Part shown: positions 52,300 through 64,000 of the stretch, piece after piece
Numbering within the stretch: position 1 is the stretch's first letter
Layout: each line of letters starts with the position of its first letter
NCBI GenBank assembly: GCA_932294295.1
Contig: OW028578.1
Span: 41,804,537-41,868,536, forward strand
Direction: 5' to 3'
Source: Alitta virens
Lineage: Eukaryota; Annelida; Polychaeta; Phyllodocida; Nereididae
DNA length: 64,000 nt
Notes under the pieces: model-generated
What the model was told of the DNA's origin: nothing
The model's input: only the letters and a program-made list of their open reading frames with translations
The model's database searches: none
Made by a program: the position numbers and the translations under genes

Positions 52300-54265
52300 A
52301 TGGAAGAAGCAAATTTAATCATAATACTGCTATTGCAGTTTTTAACATATCCAACTATTCACGGAGAAGCCACAAATGCAGCATTTTACTTGGAAACACA
52401 GAGCACAAATTGTTCTTCAGTCGAAAATGCTGGTAAAATGAAACGTATACCTTGTGCCGCTATGTGTAGCACCAAAGAGAGCATATTATGTTCTGGATTT
52501 GTTCTGATTCAAACTGGTTGAGAGTTCTGTATCGTTTGTCCTCAATCAAAGACTGTTACACCATACAATGCAATTCGTGGAGTGTACACTGAAACATACA
52601 TTAATTTCAACCAGGAACTACAAGAAGGTATTCCATAAATCATTTTCTTTCTTATCAGTTAATGAGTTCATATTGATGAAATTGCAAGCTGTGATATACA
52701 ATTTTGTCTTTTTTTGTTTCATTTTTTCCTTTTAAAAATTTCAGATTTACTGATTTTTGTCCAAATGGATTCTATATCGAATGGAATTATCCCTGCTGTG
52801 GGCACTACCGCAACTGTTCATGGGAGTCCAGGTATAAGATTTGTGACAATTCTTTCTACAATAAACTCACTTGGTTTGTTAGATATTAGAATTTTACCAC
52901 ATCTAGTCACCATTTTCTTCTTGACTTCTGGTTTTCTATCCGCATTCTCACCAAACATCTGTCAGACTGGCCTTCGTGTTGCTGAGGCAGATGGATACAG
53001 TGTTAGAAAGACACTTTTGATAAGTTGCATTTGGCATGGCATTAAATGAGTAGGTTAGCTCATGCCAGTACAGATATTTATTTTAATTTTTTTGACAGAG
53101 GCATGGCACACACACAGATAGGAAAACTATCTAGGTCGAAGATAAGTCTATGTTAATTTTCTGAATCCAACAAAACTCTGCTGAACGGCACACCATTCAT
53201 TATTGATTATATTCTCTGTTCAGCTGGAATCTATAGCACATTGCTCAAGATGTTGGTCATGTCAAAAACGGACAAAATGCATACCGCCGAAAAACAACGC
53301 GGCCACTACACAGACATAGACATAGACAACTTTACTTCTTTTCTGTGTTTTTTTATGCAAATAACTATTATGGCTAGTGTCACTGAATGTACAATACATT
53401 ATGTATTAGTATAGCAGTTGATAGGATTTTCTTTAGGAAGGACTGGTCTCTATAGAGTAGAACAGCAAGCCTCACAAACCACAATAATATATATCTATAA
53501 CAAAACTTTCAGCTAGCACAGTTATTGCATTTTTTTAAAGTAAATGTAATAATTAAGTAGTTTAAAATGTAATAACAATGCTGAGATAATTAACAACAGT
53601 CAAGTTGTTTTCAATTGGTGTGCAGAAACTTTTGCAAGAAGTGTTTTTTTTTTGCCTAAATTTGTTTACGCTTCATGATGATGACGATGATTTCATTCTC
53701 TTTTTATGCAGGACCTAGTTTGGCAGGTGGAAAGTATGGGAACTCCATTCTCACACCAAACACAGGCACATACGACGACAATGTGATTAAACTTGGAACT
53801 CATGAAAATGACTGTTTAGGAAAGGTGTCACTGTGTCCTGGTGGGGTGACACTTTCCTTATGGTTCAAAGCATCGTCTCAAGTACATATGTAGCCACATC
53901 TCTTCAAAGGTACATCATTTAACGTGGTACTGCGAAATATGTCAGATAAACTGAGGCCCAGTCTTGTTGCTCACAATGGCACCCACAAACTCATTTTTAA
54001 ATCTATACCTGATATAACTTCAAATGAATGGCACAATGTGGGCGTTACCTTCAGCAAAAGTTCTGGATTTGAAATATATTATGATGGTTGTAAGGCACAA
54101 ACGACCTTATCCAGGATAACGGCGGTTGCTCTAACCATCATAAACTTTGAATAATTATTAGGATGCAGTTCTGGAGGTCACTTTATTGAAGCCTACTAAG
54201 ACAACTTCAGATTTTGGACAGTAAAGAAGGATCGGCGATTCATGTGGTGGTTGTGGAATCTGTAG
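52300..54265 (+). pseudogene. Secreted PAN/Apple-LamG protein gene, dead by nonsense codons
   Basis: Exon 1 (52300-52627, donor GTATTC) encodes a signal peptide (LIIILLLQFLTYPTIHG) and a PAN/Apple-like domain (CAAMCSTKESILCSGFVL, later FCIVC). Exon 2 (52745-52831, after TTTCAG) and exon 3 (from 53712, after ATGCAG) encode a LamG/concanavalin-type domain: SNGIIPAVGTTATVHGSPG, GGKYGNSILTPNTGTY, CPGGVTLSLWFKAS, NEWHNVGVTFSKSSGFEIYY, and the end EAY.DNFRFWTVKKDRRF. Phases agree across both introns. Four in-frame stops interrupt it: TGA 52519 (where Trp or a similar residue is expected), TAG 53891, TAA 54152 and TAA 54197 (Tyr expected), before the natural end at 54263. No frameshift is seen. Such proteins are extracellular, with carbohydrate- or protein-binding folds. 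Confidence 0.7.
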
Positions 54266-55159
54266 AATAACAACCAGTCATTTCAAACATGAAACAGAAA
54301 GTGAATGTCCTAAGAGAGCCACTTCCATAATAACCTATAAATACACAAAGGAGAATATATCCTTATGTGGACTGGCAGCTGCTTTGATCATGTAGTTGAG
54401 TTACCCGGCAGTCTGGAGAAACCACAATTTTGGTGAAAAACGGCGTAACAATAGTTTTCTGATCATTCTTAGAACATTACACAGATCAGCTCTGAACTTT
54501 ACCATTAACATGATCAAATCAACTGGAAAACCTCCTAATAACGCTAAGAAAAATTTCATTTTCACTAAAAACAATACGTGCACAGCATTCTCTAGTGAAA
54601 GTTTAATGAACAAATGTTTCTTCCTGCTAGGCTGGCTATGGCACAGAAGTACTTCAATAATATTACTAATTCAAATAAAATAATTTGCAGTATCTATTAT
54701 CTAAGTAACAAACTTCTGCATATATATATTTATGTACAAGAACAACTTCTGCATATACATTTATATACCTACAGACTGTATATTATAACTTCTTCATATA
54801 AATTACACAGGGAATTAAATGTTGTCAATATTTGTTATATGAATAAATCATACATATTATACAAGTACTTCTATTCACGATATGCACAATTGTAATTACG
54901 TATATTATTGGGCTTAACCCTATGGTGAAGACCTTTGTTTTTGTCAGTGTACCACCCCTCCCCCCACCCCCTCACCCTTCTTTTTATGGTTGGGGCCGTG
55001 ACTACTAAAAAGTTGTAATGGGGTAATTGGGTAATTACAACACTATAAATAAAATTCATATCTTGGGTAATTACAGTGGTAAAATTTTGAAACAACTGTT
55101 ATGCAATCTTGGTTTAATGTGCTTTGAAACTATAATGTCAATATGCCCTTTGGGCAAAA
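54266..55159. other. No gene recognised
   Basis: AT-rich DNA. Several short frames on both strands show no domain. Confidence 0.3.
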
Positions 55160-55665
55160 TAAGGTCAAATGTCAAGGTCATGTAATTTTTCACTGTGTTT
55201 TTTTTTATGCAACATGTTGTCTCATAAACACTTGTTTAAAAATTCTACATCTTATAAGGTTAGACTGGTTCATCCAAATTGTACGATATCTGAATCTCAT
55301 AGTCCATGACCCGGTGAATTTGTATTTTCAATATGAATGACCTTTGGTCGAAGGTCAAGGTCACAGTTGATTCCGAAGTTTCAGATTTCAAAAAACCATG
55401 TCACCTTTAAAACGTGGTAAATTTATTAGCAAGATATCAAAATTTAGGTTTTGTAAAGTTGTTTGAAAATATAGCATGACATTTGACATAATTTAAGGTC
55501 AAGGGTCAGGTCAGATGTGAGATTTCACGAAACAACTAAGTCACTTAATTGGCTTAATTTCAATGGTAGAACCAAACTACTTTCGAAAATGTTAGTATTG
55601 AAAATAGGTTTTGAAAATATTACAACAGTTTATCTTGGGGTGAATTAAGGTCAAAGGAGTGCATC
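55160..55665. repeat. Decayed tandem repeat with AAGGTCA core
   Basis: AAGGTCA-containing blocks recur at about 55162, 55355, 55496 and 55648, some doubled (GTCGAAGGTCAAGGTCACAG). They are separated by similar but diverged AT-rich spacers of roughly 150-190 bases. Confidence 0.5.
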
Positions 55666-58119
55666 ATGTAGGCCTATACATTATATTAGTACAGGAGTCA
55701 AGGGTTTCCAGGGCACATGGGAAGCCATAATACGATAGTGAATGCTACAGTTAGTGTTTTTCATGATGTAATGTGACACAGTTATGGGATATTTATTTCA
55801 TATTATACTTGTATTTCTATGTTTATTTCATGTAATAGCTTTTATACAAACTTATTTTTTTAATATGATGAATACATTGTGCGATGATGATCACCATTTA
55901 ATTATTGCAACGAGGTCTGGGGGGTGGCAGCAACTGCTGACATAGATTCCCTGTTTAAATTTAAAAAAGAAAAAGAAAAGAAGATCAGTTAGATTAATAA
56001 CATCAGATCCGTAGAGGGCCCATACTTTTCCTATTTTCAAAAACCTAAAAAAAAATCCCTCTACAGAACTTTTGATCTACTTTATTATCATATTCATGTT
56101 TAAATTTGTCAAAAGTAATTTACTTGCTGTGTTTGATGGAATTTTTCAAAAAACTATTTGATTACAAGGTGTCAGAGAGTGGAACTCTGTAGTTGATAAA
56201 ATAGACAACATTTGCAGCCTACACACTGCTAAAAAAGAAAAATTAAGTCCTTTCTAAATGTTCAAATATGAATATATTCATACATCATTATCATCATCAC
56301 CATCATTACAATGTGATTGATATTTATTATAACATGTATATCCATGCTATTGCTAATAATTTTATTTGTGTATATCTAATAACTCTATTTCTATATATCC
56401 TTTATATTATCTATATAATTAAGTGTATTTTTGTGACTAGTAACAGAACTTACTATATAGATAAGATTTTCTATGTATTACCACTATTATTGCAATTTAA
56501 TATTTATTGGATGTAAAGTAGTTTCTATTTCATCAGATGAGGGGGTGTTGTTCGCTTCCGTGATGAGGTCCGAGTGGACCTGTTGACCGCCGGAAGTCAG
56601 GCTGTGTCCCTTGCAGTGTCATGGAATAAGGGAACACCAGAACCAGAGTCTTTCTTCAGATCATCATCATCATACATACATCACAGACCACTCTCCTTCC
56701 TATCTGCTATGATCCCTCTGCTATGATCCCTCTGCTAGCCTTTTCCCCATCTAATTCTTGTTGTTTACTTATACTAGCCAAATGTAACCAATTGTTGCGA
56801 TTCTGGGCTATTTAGGGGTACATACTGTGTTGCAGGATACCTTCCTTCTACTCAGCCCTTGGGCCCATTTACTGAACTAACTGACTTGCTGCCTAGTGTT
56901 CATATACTAACAATCTTGCACAGGCATAGTGTTCATGTACTGAACTAACAATCTCTCTAGGTGCATGACTATGACACAGATGGTGTCAATATTATGTATT
57001 TTAATGGTGTAATTATTATCTGGTACTAGATTCTTGAATCTTGAAGTATCGACTATTCATTTGATGGAAATTAACTTTTGAGTTTTCACACTTTAAACCT
57101 GAACTTGCGCTTTTCTTACAATACTGGTCAATCACACCTTCTAAGTTCATATATTTTATCAAATAGTTTAAGACTAGCTCTGTTGAAAGTGTGCTACATG
57201 TATAGGGTTTGATTGGTGGCCCGGGAAGTATTAATTATCCTAGCATTTTTCATACAGACAAAAACGAATAAGCAAGACAAATGATGGACGATTAATATTT
57301 TTATTCAATATGTTATAAATATAGTTTCAAAAAATTATCAACACTTATAATCTAATATCACAACATAAAGACCATGTTTATATTGGGAATGCAAATAGTA
57401 TATAATCAAATAAGTATATAAGGCACGTAAATTATCTTGACATGTAAAGTAATTATAATACAACTATATTGATACAGATTTAGTCAGTAAGAATGGTTTG
57501 AGCCAATGCACTATCTGGCATATTACATGTTTTCCAGTGTAACCCATTTTCTGCTTGGCACTATAATGGAAAATAGTGGAGTTTAACGGAAGTTTCTTGA
57601 GATCACTACAATTCGTTTGGCTGAAGCAAGTGCGTCCTAGCCACAGTATTTTTTAGCATTTTAATATATATTTGACATCTTATCATTTAGTTGATTTTTG
57701 TTATTTCCCTGAGAAAGTTATATTTATTTAACAGGTTAGTTATGATCTCCTATGTCTGAAAAGCAAAATAAGTAATAAAAGGAGAAGAATGAGTTATATC
57801 TTTCTGAATTGAGGGCTGCTCAGTGAAAAGACTCTATATAACTATGTGCTTTGTTTCATTACAAAGGGAATCCTAGGGATGGGTAAGGCTAAGCTGTCCA
57901 TATGCCATAGGATATCTGGAGGAAAATATGGATGGTATGTGCTAAATATTGTCAAATATTCTTCAAATTTAACAGTTCATTTGGTCAAACTGCAAAACCA
58001 GAGAAACATTAGACATGATAAGATATTTGCAAATTTGCTGGGCATCAGTGACATGTGCTGATAGCAATATACTTTGACTAATATAATACTGCGAAAAGTT
58101 GCACTGCATGTGGGGCTAT
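55666..58119. other. No gene recognised
   Basis: Mostly AT-rich. A GC-richer island at 56535-56720 contains GACCGCCGGAAG and CAT repeats, but no frame of note. Confidence 0.3.
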
Positions 58120-58635
58120 TTACAGTTCAGTAGGCCTAGCCCACGTGTCTTTTGCTTTCTCATCATATTTTCCATTAACTTTCAAGAAAGTCATTGCATC
58201 CGTAATATCAACAACCTTCGCGGGGTCAACAAAAAACTCCTTGCGTTTAACTAAGAAAAATTCGCTGTCATCTCCCGTCGCTTCTCTGATTTTCTGAAAC
58301 AAATCGCTCAGCCTTATCCTATCGTATGTATACACTAAATACATGTTGTGCAAAGCATCCCTAACGATGACCTTTCTGTACTTTTTGCCTATGGATTCAA
58401 AACAGCCCTCATAGGACGTCAGCAACGATTCCATACTTGTACATAGGTTTGTCGTAAGTATCCATCCTTTGGTTGCAAAAATACAGAATTAACTGATATT
58501 TATTGACATGGTCCCTCAGCTGTTTAATGACTTGATTCAGTAAATGATGAACTGGTCCGCATCGATTGGCCGTTACCCGAACTTGTCGAGTTCCATCAGA
58601 AAACTTGCATTCTACACCGACATACCTGGAGAAAC
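58120..58635 (-). CDS. Unrecognised protein exon(s), probably two overlapping frames
   Basis: After an acceptor (TATTTTTCCAG; exon start 58635) an open stretch of about 75 codons begins FSRYVGVECKFSDGTRQVRV. From the ATG at 58434, in another frame, a 104-codon ORF reads MESLLTSYEGCFESIGKKYR... to a TAG at 58120. Both have coding-like composition with charged beta/helix alternation. Either a one-base frameshift broke a single exon near 58435-58460 or two exons meet by a splice I cannot place. The second part (RDALHNMYLVYTYDRIRLSD) has the feel of a ubiquitin-like fold, but I do not recognise it. Confidence 0.35.
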
Positions 58636-59446
58636 CTGGAAAAATAGCATAATTATCATCCCTTGTAATTTGGTATCAATTTGAAAAACCTCAAAAATAT
58701 TCAAAATATCGTTCGATGCATAAATAATAGGGTGCTATTTACAGTTAGTTCCATTAAAAACAGCAGGACTATAAATTTTGCTTTAAATTTGAAAACCCAC
58801 TGTTACCTCACTACTTCACAAATGAAATGAAAAACAATTTAGAATTAAAACCCACAGATAAGTAACCAGACATATCAACAATTTAAAGCTACCCGCTGTG
58901 AGACATGAATTTGCCAGACACTGTATATCCTATACCTGTCCTAAAACATTAAAACAATATGCCAAGTATTTTTGAAGAAAAATAAACACACATATCTTCC
59001 AAGGTTGTTAACTATATGTGAAAAAGAAGACAGTTGTGGCTTATATTGAAGAATGCAATGTGCCAAATTTTTACTCATGCAAATTTAATAGGCCTACAAA
59101 TCAAAATTGCTTGTCATTATCTTCTACATTTTACGCAAATTTCCTTTTATTACATTACATTTGTAACTGTATACTCTTCCCTAAAGCGGCATGTCATTAA
59201 GCCTTTGGGAAGAGTAGCTTTATTCAATAAACAATCAATTCCTATAAAATTGAACCTGGACAAAGCTAGACAACTTCTGCTATGCAATGCTAACCGCCAC
59301 TAAATGGAACTGTCTACATTTCAGGCTATGTCTGGCTACTCAAAGCCAGATCTGAGGTACATGCAGCACCATCTGGTGCATAAGTTGAGAGTTACACATT
59401 CCTATTTGTCATTTCTTGTTGAAAAGATTCATTTCTATTGCATATA
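58636..59446. other. No gene recognised
   Basis: AT-rich DNA; upstream exons of the minus-strand gene ending at 58120 would lie here or further right but are not seen. Confidence 0.25.
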
Positions 59447-60337
59447 AGGTAAGTTGGGTAACATGGGCATAATTTTGTCTCATTATGCATAATTATTTTT
59501 GCTTGAATTTATCTAGGTAATGAGCTATGAATCCTGAGCGTATAATATGCATATCCATAATAGTATGGCTCAGAAAAAAAAATTAAGAAAGTGCCAATAT
59601 TAAACCACAGTGGGATTTTATGGGCATATCATTCTGAAAATAGAGCACTACAATATTATAACTGTCAGTTGCTTTTTTTTTATATATAGATAATGAATGA
59701 CATCAAAACTGTCAAATAAAAAAATATATATTTATATATAAATTGCCCATATTAAACTATACTAATTTCTGAAGTTTAATATGGGCAAGATAAATGTTAA
59801 ATATGTGCAGTGCTAAACCACTCATGTTAAACATCTATGGATCCATATTTATTTTGCGCACTTCATAATCCAACACAGAAATCATGTCACTGTGGTAAAA
59901 TTCTGAACAGTGCACTTATCTGATGTTAAATTTTACAGTTTATTTTAAATGTTTCACTCCTCACATGATATTTTTGCTTGACAATAAGTATATTACTAAA
60001 GAAAGCATAAATCACCTATGCCCATATTACCCAACATGTTGCATTTTAGGCTGCTCTGAGAAGTGCTGACATCACATGGCCATTACAAATGAGTGAGAAT
60101 CATAGAAAAGAGTATCCTCTATGACAAAAACATCAAGTTGATATATAAACACCAAATTAACATATTTTACAAGCTTTTCACCTTAATAAAATAACGAAGA
60201 AATGACAGGTAAATATGTAAGTGATGACCTTAAAAATACTTGAAAATTCCACCTGGTGTGAGCATGTACCACTGATGACTTTCAGTTACAGCCAGGTGCC
60301 CATATTACACTGCTGCCCATATTACCCAACTTTACCC
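59447..60337. mobile_element. TA-flanked MITE with inverted ends and GCCCATATTA motifs
   Basis: Left end AGGTAAGTTGGGTAACATGG and, on the other strand, right end GGGTAAAGTTGGGTAATATG, each bordered by TA (59445-59446, 60338-60339). Inside, GCCCATATTA or its complement recurs about six times, including a hairpin pair at 59742-59789 (GCCCATATTAAACT/AGTTTAATATGGGC). No coding frame. TA flanks suggest a Tc1/mariner-type parent. Confidence 0.6.
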
Positions 60338-62389
60338 TACAGATTTCTACATTTACTAATTAAGGTTATTTGTGAAACAAATAACCATTCCGAAGTAAAA
60401 TGGTCAGGTGCACTGCAAAGCCAGTCTGCATGTTATTCTTTAACAGAGGGCGCCAGTTGTTGGTGGTAGGTGTAAGCCAACTAAGAGCACATATGATGCT
60501 GCTGTTTCAAATGACCTGACAGAGTGTGGCGTCGCAAAGTTGCAGGTTAGTTGTGCGGGCACGATGGTGCATTGTTCACAATGAGATTATGTAGACCCTC
60601 GCTGAACCAGCTCACATTTTTTAGTCAAAATATATATATTTTGCGGGCCGCCGACTTGTAGACAGCCATTCTCCTCAATGGCCAATGTAATGTCACATGA
60701 CAATAATTGTGAATAATAAACAATATTATGCCAATATAGTGGATAGTGTGGAGGCCAACATAGAGTTTTGTGGGAAAATTAGCCGAGGTGAAACCAATTA
60801 ATATAATTATTGCGAAACCTGGAAACTATCCAAAATATGGGGATTTATCCAAATTTTAAATAATTAATTAATTAACATAAAACATATATTTGATAATACT
60901 TACTGGAAATGTATGTTTTGAGGGGAAAATTGTCAAAAGATTTGGTAATACTTACTGGAAAGGCTGTGATGAGAACATGGTTAATATCTTATATTCCTTA
61001 AATCTTGAGTGATCCACCAGAGGGCGATAGTCTAAATATGGCGACAAGTTTTCAGACTCAAAAATATCCATGGCAAGATCGAAACTAACCTGTTCATAAA
61101 CAACTTTCTAACACATGAAAACCCATCTCTGTAAATATAAACTGAAAGTTTCCTATCTTTCTTATTATTATAATTTTTTTTGTTTTGCCCTGTTGTCCTC
61201 ATTATGGCGACTTTTCATGGTCACATCTTAGCAACAGAAATTACAATGGAAATTATAGCAAACTTCAAGTTTATTATTTCACTGAAGTATTTTCATCATC
61301 TATGAAGTTGGGATTTAATTGTTGCTAATTTGTTCATCCATTTTGTGCTGCTCCTTGCCATTTGTTGATAAATATGATTAAAAACATAGGCTGCCCTGCA
61401 GCGAATCCCACATTGCATCTTTAAAATGGTTAAGTGTTCGTCCGACAGGCAGGAGGGCTGGCATTGCACTTTCATTTCCAGAGCAGAACTCTTAACACAC
61501 ACTTCGTTTCTAGAGCTGAACTCTAACACTAATGCACTTACCCTGAAACTTTATACAGTAACACTCTATATGGTGCCTTTTTAAAGCCACACTGACATAT
61601 CTCGGCAATAGTTTACAAAATTTGGAAAAATATTATCTTTTTAGTGTTTATATAGTGTATGCGATGAACCGAAACAATTGCCACTTGCTAATTAGAGACC
61701 AAGATGTCCTTTTTTTTAACTCTTGAATTTGTTCATTTGTTAACTATATTCTGTTAAGTGTGAAATAATACAGTGTTCCTGTCAGATATTACAAAGTTTG
61801 ATAAAGTTCTACTTTATTTTTGTAAAAAGTAAGGCCTATATGAAGTCTTACTTTTGTATGCTAAGTCTTACATTGTCTTATTTTGATGCAAAAATACTTG
61901 GATATTAACATCCACATTGTAATATACAGACAATTTGCCAAAGATGAATGAATAGAAATTATGAACTTTCTTTAAAAACACAAGAACTGCTTTTATTTTA
62001 TTGCTTAATAGCCAATACCATGATTTTCTTTTGAACGATGAAATTACTATATCAGTGGTCTTATTTTTCATGTGTGCATGATATTATAATGTCTAACGAA
62101 TATTTTACTTCTTATGAAGGTAAACTTGCAGGAACCCTGTATTAACAGCAATCCATTCTGTTCAGAGTAAAGCCAAGTGAGCATAAAAAGTATTGTCTAT
62201 CCTTTTCCTGTCATTTAATTGTTGCTTCAAAGATTTTATGCATAATAAGGAGTATTTAGTTCACTAGAATTGGCAACACAATAGCATGTTTCCTTAACTA
62301 ATCTACAACTAAGATTATCATTTATATGTCCAAAATAGTCATATATGGGCTATGGCAATAATCCTAATGAATATATATGAAATTCAGCA
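60338..62389. other. No gene recognised
   Basis: AT-rich DNA with two repeat fragments: the GAGCAGAACTCT family at 61469-61530, and a block CATTTTGTGCTGCTCCTTGC (61339) repeated at 62560. Confidence 0.3.
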
Positions 62390-62895
62390 GCAATGTTATG
62401 CCACATGAATATGTTGGGTATAATTTCATACAAAATAAATCTTTAAGGTTTGTATTTACTTGTATTTATATACATAAAATCTAAATAAAAATAAATACAA
62501 ATCTGAAAGGTTTGGAATGAAACTCAAAACCCATTCGAATGCATTTATAAGTCCGTCCATTTTGTGCTGCTCCTTGCCATATATATCTTTTTTGCTCAGT
62601 GTTTACAGTTAGGTGGCAACTGAAGAAACCATGTGCCATATTCCCTTCAACAGTTACTGAATAGTTGGGTTGCTGATTTGCAGTAAATCTAAGGCATTTA
62701 AATTAGTATTTATAACCGAACACTTTACAGGTGTATATGAAGAAAATAATAATAAGTATTGGAGACAAGTTAAGTAACATAGATTATTATGCAACTAATT
62801 ATTATTAAATTGCTAATTATAAACAAACACTGTTGAATATGGGTTGTGAATGGTAATACTATGATCAAATATTTAATAATTGCACCTGAATTGTA
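62390..62895 (-). repeat. ~500-bp dispersed repeat with a terminal hairpin, copy B
   Basis: Inverted relative to copy A (47885-48385), 14 kb away. It carries the same blocks plus a hairpin at about 62442-62505. Confidence 0.65.
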
Positions 62896-63048
62896 CAGTT
62901 CTGCTCGGTAAACAAAAACAAAAAATTGTTTCTATTTTTTTCAAAAATTTTAGAAAACATAGCCAATATATGTCAATGTGACTATCCAAGGCATCACTAG
63001 GCCAAATAGAGTATAACTGTACACAATTTTGATTGGGTAAGGTCAGGA

Positions 63049-63083
63049 GTGTTAGAGTTCTGCTCCGGAAACGAAAGTGTTAC
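63049..63083 (-). repeat. Inverted copy of the GGAGCAGAACTCTAACAC repeat
   Basis: GTGTTAGAGTTCTGCTCCGG followed by AAACGAAAGTG is the complement of the 46508 copy. Confidence 0.6.
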
Positions 63084-64000
63084 GCCTGTCTGCCCGCCCT
63101 CACGCCCACTCGCCCGCCCGCCTATCCCACGGACAATGATGATAACAAAAACCCTTTTCGAACTTCATTCGCTGAGGAATAAAAAAAGGTGGAGATTTAT
63201 TTTGTATCCTGGTGCAGTATTTTAACCAGGTATTCCACTGTGACTCAGACTCTCCACGAGTTTCGTATTGTGATGGCCTCATCAAACTGTCCAGGATATG
63301 ACTCAAACTTTATTTCATTTGATAAGGAGAGCACTGTGGTCACCCAATTAAAACTCCAAATTAATTGGTGAAATAAGATAATTAAACAGTTATTGCCTTA
63401 CCATTCTTAACCTGACGCTCAATTTCATATTCACAAGTAACAGTAGTATGTAAGACATGCACCTGGGACACATTGCAAGATAAAACTAGCAAAAAACCTT
63501 TCCCACAGTTTGACTAATTAATTTAATATTGCATTAAGGATTCTTCCCCTCCCTACAGCCTCCTATATATCCAGGACCTGACCTACTTTAAGTTGCTATG
63601 CTTGATATCGTCTGCTTAATGTACCAGTGTAAAATGCGGAACCGAGTGTTACTCACGGATCAGCGGAGCATGTGTAAAATGGGGAACGCACGGATCAGCA
63701 GACCATGCAAATTCATGTTTGAGCCACTTAAATTGTGTTTAAAGTTTCTTCTAAAAGCATACAGTGGTACATATCTATGCAATCTAAAATAAAACTATTA
63801 TTTACTTGTCATTACTGAATAACAAAACAGGCTGGGCATAAAATGTGTACTAGTTAGGGATCTTTGAATGGCCATGCAAGCTAAACTCAACACTTCATAC
63901 CAAAAATTGACCAATAAACAAAACAGCCAGTTTCTTTAAAAACTTTATTGAATACTGAAACATGAATAATGAATGCGAAACAAAAACAGTTTCAGCAATA
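63084..64000. other. No gene recognised
   Basis: A short C-rich run (GCCCGCCCTCACGCCC-like, near 63093) and then AT-rich DNA without a convincing frame. Confidence 0.3.

Overview
The window comes from a marine-type invertebrate animal genome. It is AT-rich and intron-bearing, with intron-containing tRNA-Tyr genes, Ty3/gypsy-like and BEL/Pao retrotransposons, LINEs, short inverted-repeat elements and a few sparse host genes. The exact phylum cannot be read from the sequence. There are no bacterial features.

Bases 1 to about 9800 look like the 3' part of one retrovirus-like (Ty3/gypsy-class, env-bearing) element. In order it has the end of pol (RNase H end and integrase), a secreted leucine-rich-repeat protein, and an Env of the baculovirus-F/errantivirus type with a furin-like site and fusion peptide, broken by one in-frame stop. 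Then, on the opposite strand, comes an intact three-exon gene for a Ly6/uPAR-like three-finger, GPI-anchor-type protein. A polypurine tract and a probable 3' LTR with a TATA/initiator promoter close the element. Two extra host-like cell-surface genes lodged in a retroelement are the most unusual content of the window. The 5' end lies outside the window, so the element borders are inferred.

Bases 11.3-15 kb hold tRNA-Tyr genes and relics, and a decayed SLC5-type sodium-solute symporter gene recognised from three consecutive exons. Bases 15.6-22.6 kb are a complete BEL/Pao retrotransposon on the minus strand with one intact 1877-residue polyprotein and two LTRs identical by eye, so it inserted very recently.

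Bases 23-35 kb carry two related intronless GT61 (DUF563) glycosyltransferase genes on the minus strand. Between them lie a 1.5-kb TTAA-flanked inverted-repeat element, a LINE-like insertion with a 24-bp target duplication, microsatellites and a CpG-rich patch.

Bases 35-64 kb are mostly non-coding. They contain a degenerate tRNA-Tyr with a changed anticodon, isolated exons (an acidic C-terminus, a C2H2 zinc finger, an unrecognised protein), a tRNA-derived SINE, two LINE fragments, a PAN/Apple-LamG gene dead only by nonsense codons, a decayed tandem repeat rich in AAGGTCA, a TA-flanked MITE, and several repeat families present as inverted pairs. Large stretches show no recognisable function.
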